From Duganella sp. OV510 (GTDB lineage: Bacteria; Pseudomonadota; Gammaproteobacteria; Burkholderiales; Burkholderiaceae_D): a stretch of 64,000 nucleotides of DNA. The notes under the pieces were generated by a model. It saw only the letters and a list, made by a program, of their open reading frames with translations. It made no database searches and was not told the DNA's origin. The DNA lies in NCBI RefSeq assembly GCF_900100205.1, contig NZ_FNEQ01000010.1:62001-126000 (forward strand). Direction: 5' to 3'. Positions 8,220 to 16,322 of the stretch are shown here, piece after piece (position 1 is the first letter of the stretch; each line of letters starts with the position of its first letter). A program made the translations under genes and the position numbers.

Positions 8220-9869
8220 TTACTTGCGCTTGGCGGCGGAAGCGTCGCGGGCGGCGCGGAACTCGGCGTCCTTGGCCCAGTTCGGCCAGGATTTCGAGTC
8301 ACCCAGATCGCGGCCCAGCGCGTACAACATGCCCAGATCATGCGACATGCCGGCGAACGTCCAACTGGCGCTCCACTCGTCGGACGGCTGGTGGTAGTTA
8401 TTGGTCACGTAGGCTTCCTCGACCTTGTGGCCGGCTTCCAGGCCGCCGACCACCAGGTCGTCGCCCGAACCATACGAGATGGCCGGCACGCCGCGCTTGG
8501 CGAACGGGAAGTGGTCCGAGCGGAAGAAGTGGCCGGCTTCCGGTTTCGGATCAGGCGCATACACCAGGTTCCATTGCTTGGCCTTGGCCACCAGCAGGTC
8601 CAGCAGATCCAGCTTGGCGCTGCCGGAGATGGTGAAGTTGCGCGCCACGCCGTCCGGGCTCAGTGCATCCATATTGATGACGCCCACCGTGGTGGCCAGC
8701 GGGTACAGCGGGTTGGCCGCGTAATATTCGGAGCCCAGCAGACCCTTCTCTTCAGCGGTGACCGCCAGGAACACCACGCTGCGCGCTGGCGCCGGCGCCT
8801 TGCCATAGGCGCGCGCCAGTTCCAGCAGCGCGGCGATGCCGGTGCCGTTGTCGACCGCGCCGTTGTAGATCTTGTCGCCCTTGGCGTCCGGGAGGCCCAC
8901 GCCCAGGTGGTCCCAGTGGCCGCTGTAGATGACCGTCTCGTTCGGTGCCTTGGCGCCGACCACGCGCGCCGCCACGTTCTTCGACACGATCACCTGCGCA
9001 TCCACCGCGTAGTTGGCCGACAGCGTGACGCCTTTCAGTTCGGCCGGCTTGAAGTCGCGCGTTTGCGCCTGCTTCTTCAGCGCTTCGAAATCGAGGCCAC
9101 CGCGCTTGAACAGGTCCACCGCCAGGTCGCGCTGTATCCACGCTTCCATCGGCGCATGCGCTTCCGACGGCTTCTTGCGCACGATGTCGTACATGACGTT
9201 GGTGTTGGAGTTCTTCACCGTGTTCCAGCCATACGAGGCCGGCGCGGTTTCGTGCACGATGATGGTGCCCAGCGCGCCACGGCGCGCCATCTCTTCATAC
9301 TTGTAGGTCCAGCGGCCGTAGTAGGTCATGGCCTTGCCGCCGAATTCCCCCTGGCCGGTTTCGAAGTCCGGATCGTTGATCAGCACCACCGCCAGCTTGC
9401 CCTTCAGGTCCTGGCCCTTGAAGTCATCCCACTTGCGCTCCGGCGCGGTAACGCCATAGCCGACGAACACCAGCGGCGCGTTCTTGAAGTCGACCAGCTT
9501 CGCGCCGGTCATGGCGGCGCGCACGGCCAGGTCGTCGCCCTGCTTCAGCGGCTGCACGGTCTTGCCATCGCTGACGCTCAGCGTCACCGGGCCCTTGATT
9601 TCAAAACGGCCCAGCGGCACGTCCTGGGTCCAGCTGCGCTGGCCTTTGACGACATCGCCGGCTGGTTGCAGGCCGGCGGCCTTGAATTGTTCGATCAGAA
9701 ATTTGACGGTCTTGGTTTCGCCGGCGGTGTTGGGGCCACGGCCCTCGAACTCATCGGACGACAGCACTTTGACATCGTGCGACAAACGCTTGGCGTCGAA
9801 TTCAGGACCGGCCGCCGCGTGGGCTGCGAACGCCGCCATCAGCGACAGGACTAGCATGGTTTTTTTCAA
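8220..9869 (-). CDS. Exported M28-family zinc metallopeptidase
   Basis: Predicted secreted zinc aminopeptidase of about 549 residues. Start: a TTG at 9869 preceded at 6 bases by GGGAG, which puts two lysines before the signal-peptide core (cleavage after AHA). The in-frame ATG at 9938 has no such site and no signal peptide. A PA-like insert lies around 120-230. The two-zinc site of the family is complete: His318 and Asp320, Asp340, Glu373/Glu374, Asp401 and His453. It would release N-terminal residues from peptides outside the cytoplasm. It ends 3 bases before ccmA, an odd placement for a degradative enzyme. Confidence 0.88.
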   Translation of the reverse strand: MKKTMLVLSLMAAFAAHAAAGPEFDAKRLSHDVKVLSSDEFEGRGPNTAGETKTVKFLIEQFKAAGLQPAGDVVKGQRSWTQDVPLGRFEIKGPVTLSVSDGKTVQPLKQGDDLAVRAAMTGAKLVDFKNAPLVFVGYGVTAPERKWDDFKGQDLKGKLAVVLINDPDFETGQGEFGGKAMTYYGRWTYKYEEMARRGALGTIIVHETAPASYGWNTVKNSNTNVMYDIVRKKPSEAHAPMEAWIQRDLAVDLFKRGGLDFEALKKQAQTRDFKPAELKGVTLSANYAVDAQVIVSKNVAARVVGAKAPNETVIYSGHWDHLGVGLPDAKGDKIYNGAVDNGTGIAALLELARAYGKAPAPARSVVFLAVTAEEKGLLGSEYYAANPLYPLATTVGVINMDALSPDGVARNFTISGSAKLDLLDLLVAKAKQWNLVYAPDPKPEAGHFFRSDHFPFAKRGVPAISYGSGDDLVVGGLEAGHKVEEAYVTNNYHQPSDEWSASWTFAGMSHDLGMLYALGRDLGDSKSWPNWAKDAEFRAARDASAAKRK

Positions 9870-9880
9870 TCTAAGCTCCC
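9870..9880 (-). promoter_or_regulatory. Ribosome binding site selecting a TTG start
   Basis: On the minus strand GGGAG (9880-9876) lies 6 bases before the TTG at 9869. It favours this start over the upstream ATG at 9938 and the ATG at 9857 for the M28 peptidase. Confidence 0.7.
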
Positions 9881-10001
9881 TGGGACACGTACATGAATCG
9901 TCCATACTGCCACGAAACAATCTTGACGACAATGTCATAAATAATTACCAACTTCACAATAGTTTCCTGTAGGATATAGCCTTTCTTACAAGGAGATCTC
10001 C

Positions 10002-10916
10002 ATGCGCCGTGTTCTGACTGCCCTGCTCTGCCTGAGCCTGGCCACCTCCCTGCCCGCTATCGCCGCCGATCCAGCACCACAGATGACCGCCCAGCAATTC
10101 CTCGAATCGCTGACCTTCCGCGAAGGCAAGATCAAGCTGCCCGGCGACATCGCCACCATGGACCTGCCGCCGAATTTCCGCTACCTCGATCCGGCTGACG
10201 CCGCCAAGCTGATTACCGAAGGCTGGGGCAATCCGCCGGGCGTACAGTCGCTGGGCATGATCGTGCCCACCGATGTCAATCCGCTCAGCCAGGCTGGCTG
10301 GGGCGTGGTGGTCACCTACGACAAGGACGGCCACGTCAAGGACGATGACGCCGACCACATCAACTATGCCGACCTGCTGAAAGACATGAAGGAAGGCATG
10401 GAAGAAAATAACAAGGCGCGCAAGGAACAGGGCTACTCGGCCATGACGCTGGTCGGCTGGGCCGAACAGCCAAGCTACGACAAGGCCCAGCACAAGCTGT
10501 ACTGGGCCAAGGAACTGCATACCGAAGGCAGCAATGAAAACGGGCTCAACTACAACATCCGCGTGCTGGGCCGCGAAGGCGTGCTGGTGCTGAACGCGGT
10601 GTCGGGCATGCAGCAGATCGGCCAGGTCAAGCAGGAGATGAAGAAAGTCACCGCCTTCACCGACTTCACGCCGGGCAACCGCTATACCGACTTCAACGCC
10701 AGCACCGACAAGGTGGCCGAATACGGTATCGCCGCGCTGGTGGCCGGCGGCGTCGCGGCCAAGCTGGGCTTCTTCGGCAAGATCTTTGCCGTGCTGCTGG
10801 CCTTCAAGAAATTCATCCTGCTGGGCGTGGCCGCGCTGGGCGGCTGGTTCTGGAAGCTGCTGGGCCGCCGCAAGGAGCAAGCCGCCGCCGGCGTTGACCT
10901 CAGCAAGCCGGAATAA
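10002..10916 (+). CDS. DUF2167 membrane-anchored protein
   Basis: Exported or membrane protein of 304 residues in the DUF2167 family. It has a signal peptide (about 1-22), a soluble acidic extracytoplasmic domain (about 25-240), and one or two hydrophobic segments near 243-290, followed by a basic tail. It is preceded by AAGGAGA at a good distance. The downstream membrane protease gene begins 2 bases after its stop, so the two are one operon. The function of DUF2167 is unknown. The tight pairing suggests that the protein is a substrate, partner or regulator of the protease, which is inference only. Confidence 0.8.
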   Translation: MRRVLTALLCLSLATSLPAIAADPAPQMTAQQFLESLTFREGKIKLPGDIATMDLPPNFRYLDPADAAKLITEGWGNPPGVQSLGMIVPTDVNPLSQAGWGVVVTYDKDGHVKDDDADHINYADLLKDMKEGMEENNKARKEQGYSAMTLVGWAEQPSYDKAQHKLYWAKELHTEGSNENGLNYNIRVLGREGVLVLNAVSGMQQIGQVKQEMKKVTAFTDFTPGNRYTDFNASTDKVAEYGIAALVAGGVAAKLGFFGKIFAVLLAFKKFILLGVAALGGWFWKLLGRRKEQAAAGVDLSKPE

Positions 10917-10918
10917 GC

Positions 10919-11626
10919 GTGGGCAAGCTGATCGTCTGGCTGCTGGCGGCCGGCAAGATGGGCAAGCTGTTGCTGACGTGCGGCACCATGCTGCTGTCCA
11001 TCGTCGCCTACAGCTGGGTGTATGGATGGCGCTACGCGGTCGGTTTCGTGGCGCTGATACTGGTGCATGAGATGGGCCATTACGTGGCGGCGCGCCAGCG
11101 CGGGCTGAACGTCGGCGCACCGACCTTCATTCCCTTTGTCGGCGCGTGGATTGAATTGAAAGAGCTGCCGCACGACGTCGAAACCGAGGCCTATATCGGC
11201 TTTGCCGGGCCGCTGGCCGGCACGCTGGCGTCGCTGGCCTGTTACTACTTCGCGCGCAACAGCGACAGCAACCTGCTGCTGGCGGTGGCCTACTCCGGCT
11301 TCATGCTTAACCTGTTCAACCTGATTCCGGTATCGCCGCTGGACGGTGGCCGCATCACCGCCATCATTTCGCCCAAGGTCTGGCTGGCCGGCGTGCCGCT
11401 GCTGGCGGCGCTGTTCTTCTACCATCCGAGCCCGATGCTGATCCTGGTGGCGGTGCTGGCCTATCCGCAGATCAAGGAAGCCATCTGGGGCGATCCGGCC
11501 AAGGCCGGCGACTACTACCAGGTGGCGCGCGAAACGCGCATCAACTACGGCGTGATGTACCTGGTGCTGGTGGCATTCCTGGCGATGATGAGCTACAGCG
11601 TCCACGAGATGCTGCCGTCTCGGTGA
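10919..11626 (+). CDS. Site-2-type membrane metalloprotease (M50 family)
   Basis: Intramembrane zinc protease of 235 residues. The HExxH motif (HEMGH, about residues 50-54) sits in a membrane helix. The second metal-site motif NLIPVSPLDGG is about 80 residues later, so both halves of the site-2-protease core are present. There is no PDZ domain. It begins with GTG 2 bases after the DUF2167 gene. Such proteins cleave substrates within the membrane. The substrate here is unknown, with the DUF2167 neighbour the obvious candidate. Confidence 0.82.
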   Translation: MGKLIVWLLAAGKMGKLLLTCGTMLLSIVAYSWVYGWRYAVGFVALILVHEMGHYVAARQRGLNVGAPTFIPFVGAWIELKELPHDVETEAYIGFAGPLAGTLASLACYYFARNSDSNLLLAVAYSGFMLNLFNLIPVSPLDGGRITAIISPKVWLAGVPLLAALFFYHPSPMLILVAVLAYPQIKEAIWGDPAKAGDYYQVARETRINYGVMYLVLVAFLAMMSYSVHEMLPSR

Positions 11627-11693
11627 GCTAACGCACAGTCCGGCCGGCGCGGCGTGCCCACACTGGAGGCTTGTATGCCAGTGGAGGCGCACC

Positions 11694-12500
11694 ATGCCGG
11701 AAGGACCATCGATCGTCATCATGCGTGAGCAGGCAGCCGGTTTCGCCGGCCGTACCATCACGCACGCCAGCGGCAACAGCAAGACTGTCGACTTCGACGC
11801 GCTGGTCGACTAGCCGGTGCTGGCGGTGCGCAGCTGGGGCAAGCATTTCCTGCTACAGCTGCCGAACCTGGCGCTGCGCATCCATCTGCTGATGTTCGGC
11901 AGTTACCGCATCAATGAACGCAAGGAAGGCGCCGAGCCGCGCCTCAGACTAGGCTTCGACGATGGCCAGGAGTTCAATTTCTACACCTGCTCGGTGAAGA
12001 TACTGCCAGCCGACCTGGACGCGCAGTACGACTGGCGCAGCGACCTGATGGCGGACGCCTGGGACGCCAGGCTGGCGCTGAAAAAGCTGCGTGCCCAGCC
12101 GGACACGCTGCTGTGCGACGCCACACTGGACCAGGAGATTTTTTCCGGTGCCGGCAATATCTTCAAGAACGAGGTGCTGTTCCGCATCCGCGTGCATCCG
12201 CTGTCGAAGGTGGGTGCGCTGCCGGCGGCCAAGCAGCGCGAGCTGGTCGAGCAGATGCATGTGTACGCCTTCGATTTCCTCAAGTGGAAAAAGGCCTTCG
12301 TGCTGAAGCAGCACTGGCTGGCGCACACCAAACGCATCTGCCCGCGCTGCGACATTCCGTTCCACAAAGGCCATCTGGGCAAGACCAAACGTCGCAGCTT
12401 CTTCTGCATTAAATGTCAGAAGCAGTATCCGCCAGTGCTGCCTATACCAGTCCGGTCAGATAGTAGACAGCGATCACAAAGAACACCGCCAGCGTCTTGA
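11694..12500 (+). pseudogene. Fpg/Nei-type DNA glycosylase with in-frame stop
   Basis: Base-excision-repair glycosylase/AP lyase interrupted by one nonsense codon. The frame opens with MPEGPS, which supplies the catalytic proline and glutamate, runs 39 codons, meets TAG at 11811-11813, and continues unbroken and in frame to 12500. Homology resumes immediately (PVLAVRSWGKH). The C-terminal zinc finger CxxC...CxxC (about residues 222-242 of the read-through) is intact. A CAG-to-TAG change, Gln to stop, would explain it. A restart at GTG 11817 would lack the catalytic N-terminus and be inactive. The last 59 bases overlap the convergent permease gene. A sequencing error remains possible. Confidence 0.85.
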
Positions 12501-13908
12501 TGACGGTGACGCCGAAGATGTCGCGGTAGGACTGGCGGTGCGTCAGCCCGGTCACGGCCAGCAGCGTGATGACAGCGCCGTTGTGCGGCAGCGTATCCAT
12601 GCCGCCGCTGGCCATGGCCACCACCCGGTGCATCACTTCCAGCGGAATGTTGGCTGCTTCGGCGGCCTTGATGAACTGGTCGGACATCGCCGCCAGCGCG
12701 ATGCTCATGCCGCCCGAGGCAGAGCCGGTGATGCCGGCCAGCGAGGTCACCGACACGGCCGCGTTGACCAGCGGGTCCGGCACGCTGCGCAGCGCGTTGC
12801 TGACCGAGAGGAAGCCCGGCAGCGCGGCGATAACGCCGCCGAATCCGTATTCGGAGGCGGTGTTCATCGCCGCCAGCAGCGCGCCGCCAACGGCGGCCTT
12901 GGTGCCCTCGGCAAAGGCATTCTTGATGCGGCCGAAAGCGGTAACGACGGTCAGCAGGATGCCCAGCAGTAGCGCGCCTTCCACCGCCCAGATGCCGATC
13001 ACCGGCTTGATGGTCATGTTCACCGGCGCATGCAGGCCGGGCAAGGCGTCGGCGGTCAGCGCGTAGCTGTCGCCGTACCAGCCGGGTATCAGCTTGGTCA
13101 GCGCGAAGTTGGCGACACCGACCATCACCAGCGGCGCCAGCGACAACAGCGGATGCGGCAGGCCGGCGCGCGCCGGCGTGGCCGGCGTGGCTGCGGCTGC
13201 GGCTTTGGCCGTAGCTGTAGCTGTTGCCGCAGGCGCGGTCGCGGCCGGTGCAGCACCGGCCGGCGTCGCCTCATAGCCCTCGCCCTTGGCCATCACGCTG
13301 CGGCGGCGCCATTCGAGGAAGGCCAGGCCGGCAGCCAGCGTGGCGATCGAGCCGATCACGCCCAGGTACGGCGCGGCCCAACCTGTCGTCTTGAAGAACG
13401 TGGTGGGAATGATGTTCTGAATCTGCGGCGTGCCCGGCAGCGTATCCATGGTGAACGAAAACGCCCCCAGCGCAATCGCGCCCGGCATCAGCCGCTTGGG
13501 AATATTGCTCTGACGGTACAGCTCTGCCGCAAACGGATACACGGCAAACACCACCACAAACAGCGACACGCCACCATACGTCAGCAACGCGCACACCAGC
13601 ACGATCACCGCGTTGGCACGCGAGCGGCCAATGTACTTGATGGCCGCCACCACAATCGCCTCGGAAAAGCCCGACAGCTCAATCAGCTTGCCGAACACGG
13701 CGCCCAGCAGGAACACCGGGAAATACAGCTTGATGAAGCCGACCATCTTGTCCATGAAGATGCCGCTGAATACCGGCGCTACGGCGCCCGGATCGGTCAG
13801 CAGCACCGCGCCCAGCGCGGCGATGGGGGCAAACAGGATCACGCTGTAGCCGCGATACGCGGCCAGCATCAGGAACACCAATGCAGCAAGAACGATCAGG
13901 AAAGACAT
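12442..13908 (-). CDS. GntP-family permease
   Basis: Polytopic proton symporter of the gluconate/GntP family, 488 residues, for an organic acid such as gluconate, a hydroxy acid or a ketone body. About twelve hydrophobic segments are seen. Conserved family stretches include the GGVSLFVVVFAVYP region near 110 and the C-terminal SGGMDTLPHNGA motif near 435. A low-complexity Ala/Thr/Pro stretch of about 40 residues (roughly 213-250) fills the central cytoplasmic loop, which is unusual in length. No catabolic gene lies nearby to identify the substrate. It converges with the broken glycosylase gene. Confidence 0.82.
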   Translation of the reverse strand: MSFLIVLAALVFLMLAAYRGYSVILFAPIAALGAVLLTDPGAVAPVFSGIFMDKMVGFIKLYFPVFLLGAVFGKLIELSGFSEAIVVAAIKYIGRSRANAVIVLVCALLTYGGVSLFVVVFAVYPFAAELYRQSNIPKRLMPGAIALGAFSFTMDTLPGTPQIQNIIPTTFFKTTGWAAPYLGVIGSIATLAAGLAFLEWRRRSVMAKGEGYEATPAGAAPAATAPAATATATAKAAAAATPATPARAGLPHPLLSLAPLVMVGVANFALTKLIPGWYGDSYALTADALPGLHAPVNMTIKPVIGIWAVEGALLLGILLTVVTAFGRIKNAFAEGTKAAVGGALLAAMNTASEYGFGGVIAALPGFLSVSNALRSVPDPLVNAAVSVTSLAGITGSASGGMSIALAAMSDQFIKAAEAANIPLEVMHRVVAMASGGMDTLPHNGAVITLLAVTGLTHRQSYRDIFGVTVIKTLAVFFVIAVYYLTGLV

Positions 13909-13976
13909 GCAGGCTCCGGGAGTGGTTTTCTCCGGACATTGTAGAACTTATTACAACCTTGTGCAGCAGTGCCAGA

Positions 13977-15275
13977 TCAAGCAGCAATCGCCGGCCGGCG
14001 GATCGCCAGCATGGTGCAGTCGTCATCCAGCACCGGCTGGCCGGTGAAGGTGCTGACCGACAGGCGCAGCAGGTCCAGCGCCTCCGGCAACGGCGGCGTA
14101 TCCCACTGGGCCAGCAACGCCAGGCAGCGCTCCTCGGAGAATTCCACGCCGTCTTCGTTGGCCGCCTCGGTCACGCCGTCGGTGTAGCACAGCAGTGTGT
14201 CGCCAGGCGCCAGCACGGTTTCCATCGCGCCAAAAGCCAGGCCGGGGAACGCGCCGACCAGCACACCTTTCGGGATAGGCAACAGGCTGGCGACGCCGCC
14301 CGACAACAGCATCGGCGGGCAATGGCCGCCATTCGAATAGCGCAACACGCCGGTCCCGACATCGAGGAAACCGCAGAACAGTGTGACGAACAGATTGGTG
14401 TCGTTGCCGGCGCACAGGCGGTCATTCAGCGTGGCCAGCAATTGCTCCGGCTCGGTGATGCTCATCGCCAGCACGCGCAGCAGGCCGATCGCCCGTGCCA
14501 TGAACAGCGCCGCCGCCACGCCGTGACCGGAAACGTCGCCGATGCAGATGAACAGCAAGTGATCGTCGATAAAAAACGCATCGAACAGGTCGCCGCCGAC
14601 GTGCGACGCCGGCTCCATCAAACCGCAGGCATGCAGGTCGGTACGCTCCGGGAACAGCGGGCGCTGCAACGGCAGCATGCTGACTTGCAGCTGGCGCGCG
14701 ATATCCAGTTCCTTGCGCAGATGTTGCAGCTCCAGCGACGCGCGCTGCGCCTTCAGGGCCGCCTCGTTGGAGCGGCGCATGCGCCCGGTCAGTGTGGTCA
14801 TCAGGTTGCTGGCGACACCGGGCAAAGCCATCAGCTTTTGCCAGAACAGATCGCGCGACAGTTGCAGTATTTGCGACGGCTCGCGCGCCAGCACCAGCGC
14901 TGACACCGGCTCGCCGTCGATGGCCGACAGTTCGCCGATCAATTCGCCGGGCGAGACGATGATGCCGTCGGCGCCGCCCTGGCCGTCCAGATGGACTTCC
15001 AGCGCGCCGGACAGCAGGATGTAAACGCAGTGATTGATTTCTCCGGATTTCAGCAACGGCGCGCCGGCCGGCAAGTCCAGCACTTCGGCTTCGGCCAGTG
15101 CGGCATCGACCGCATCGGCGCTGGCCTGCTTGAACAGGCCGATCCAGTCCATGCCCTCGCGCCGGCGCTCGATCTGGCGCTGGTCGTGGCGGTGGCTGTC
15201 GACCATGTGATCGAGGCCGTGACGGCGTTCGCCACTCCGGCGGAACGGCCGCCGGGTAATGCCGGAGGTGCTCAC
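13977..15275 (-). CDS. PP2C-type phosphatase with cyclic-nucleotide-binding domain (RsbU-like)
   Basis: Signal-responsive serine phosphatase of a partner-switching system. It has 432 residues with a short basic N-terminal region, a cNMP/cupin-like binding domain (about 55-165) containing the GELIGELSAID phosphate-cassette-like stretch, a coiled linker (LQHLRKELDIARQLQ, about 190-204), and a SpoIIE-type PP2C domain (about 205-425). Metal-binding acidic motifs GGDLFDAF, GDVSGHG and YTDGVTEA are all present. It would dephosphorylate the STAS protein encoded two genes upstream. The GTG start at 15275 overlaps the kinase stop as GTGA. An internal ATG (MDWIGLF) just before the cNMP domain is an alternative. 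Confidence 0.85.
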   Translation of the reverse strand: MSTSGITRRPFRRSGERRHGLDHMVDSHRHDQRQIERRREGMDWIGLFKQASADAVDAALAEAEVLDLPAGAPLLKSGEINHCVYILLSGALEVHLDGQGGADGIIVSPGELIGELSAIDGEPVSALVLAREPSQILQLSRDLFWQKLMALPGVASNLMTTLTGRMRRSNEAALKAQRASLELQHLRKELDIARQLQVSMLPLQRPLFPERTDLHACGLMEPASHVGGDLFDAFFIDDHLLFICIGDVSGHGVAAALFMARAIGLLRVLAMSITEPEQLLATLNDRLCAGNDTNLFVTLFCGFLDVGTGVLRYSNGGHCPPMLLSGGVASLLPIPKGVLVGAFPGLAFGAMETVLAPGDTLLCYTDGVTEAANEDGVEFSEERCLALLAQWDTPPLPEALDLLRLSVSTFTGQPVLDDDCTMLAIRRPAIAA

Positions 15276-15700
15276 GCGGCGCTCCAGCGCACGGTGATGT
15301 GCAGATGGTTGCGGCCGTCAATGTATTCGTATTCAAGCTGGTCAGCCTGGCTGCGCAGCATCAGCACGCCCAGACCGCCTGGCTCGGTGTCTTCCAGCGT
15401 CAGCGGGCGAGCCGCCACCACCGCCTGGGTCAGATCGTAAGGCGCGCCACCATCGTCCAGCGTCAGCGTGGCGCAGCCGTCACCCACTTGCAGGCGCAAG
15501 CGCACTTCGGCGTCGGCCGTCAGACCGCTGTGGTCGAGGACATTCGCCAGCGCCTCATGCAGGCACAAATCAAGCCGGGCGATTTCCTCGTCCGGCACCA
15601 CGCGCGCGCCGGCTTCGGCGTGCAGCCAGGCGGTTGCGCGGCGCAACTCGGCCACTTGCGCGGCCAGCACCAGCGCAGCGGTATGGGCAAGCACGTTCAA
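15272..15700 (-). CDS. RsbW/SpoIIAB-like serine kinase (anti-sigma type)
   Basis: GHKL-fold ATP-binding protein of 142 residues that would phosphorylate the STAS partner and may sequester a target such as a sigma factor or response regulator. The N-box Glu49/Asn53 (LHEALANVLDH) and the ATP-lid motifs DDGG (82-85) and GGLGVLML (about 117) are recognisable. It overlaps the STAS gene by 4 bases upstream and the phosphatase gene by 4 bases downstream. No sigma factor gene lies adjacent, so the final target is unknown. Confidence 0.83.
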   Translation of the reverse strand: MNVLAHTAALVLAAQVAELRRATAWLHAEAGARVVPDEEIARLDLCLHEALANVLDHSGLTADAEVRLRLQVGDGCATLTLDDGGAPYDLTQAVVAARPLTLEDTEPGGLGVLMLRSQADQLEYEYIDGRNHLHITVRWSAA

Positions 15701-16041
15701 GCCTGCGCTGCCTCTTCGGCCTTGGCCAGGTCGTTGAACATCGGGATCACGGCGTCGATGCCGGTGGTCGACAGCGTCTTCGCCACCGGACCGTTTTCAC
15801 CGACGAACAGCACCATGCGCGAACCGCGCTGCTGCATCGCGCGCGCGTTGGCGACGATGGCGCGAATGCCGATCGACGCCAGGAAATCCACCGCGCTCAA
15901 GTCCACCACAGCCCGCTGCCTGGCCGATGCGGTCAGCGCGGTGAATTGCAGGGAGATAGCATCGGTGCCGGCGATGTCGAGACGGCCCGACAGGGAAACG
16001 CGGCGCAAGGTGTCATTGATGTCGGTGTACGCGATGGTCAT
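15697..16041 (-). CDS. STAS-domain anti-sigma factor antagonist
   Basis: Anti-anti-sigma-like switch protein of 114 residues, a single STAS domain. The expected phosphoacceptor is Ser56 in DFLASIGIR, which aligns with the DS(S/T)G serine of SpoIIAA/RsbV. Start: the ATG at 16041 is preceded by AGGA at a proper distance. The in-frame extension to 16149 adds no recognisable domain. First gene of the three-gene partner-switching operon. Dephosphorylated protein would bind the kinase and free its target. Confidence 0.87.
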   Translation of the reverse strand: MTIAYTDINDTLRRVSLSGRLDIAGTDAISLQFTALTASARQRAVVDLSAVDFLASIGIRAIVANARAMQQRGSRMVLFVGENGPVAKTLSTTGIDAVIPMFNDLAKAEEAAQA

Positions 16042-16322
16042 GGATATCCTGAAAGTGACTGGAACGCGCACGCGGCGCGCAAGCGCCCCAGCATACGCCT
16101 CCATTATGACCATCTGATGACATGTCAATCGTGCGCAGCGACCCGGCACCAGAGGAAGGGACGCGGCTCCGTGCCGATCGCCGCCGGCTGCTTGCCGCCG
16201 CTGGCTTCGTCCAGAATCAGGCCATAGCGACGCATATTGCGGGGGATGGGCATAATGCTGGTGTTGGCAGGCAAAGGCGTTATTATAGTTCTAACCGCCA
16301 GACGGCTGGAGGAGACACGCGC

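Noticed and set aside
7614..9854. Open frame of about 745 codons on the plus strand
   Set aside because: Antisense to the M28 peptidase and ccmA, whose catalytic motifs are all intact on the minus strand.
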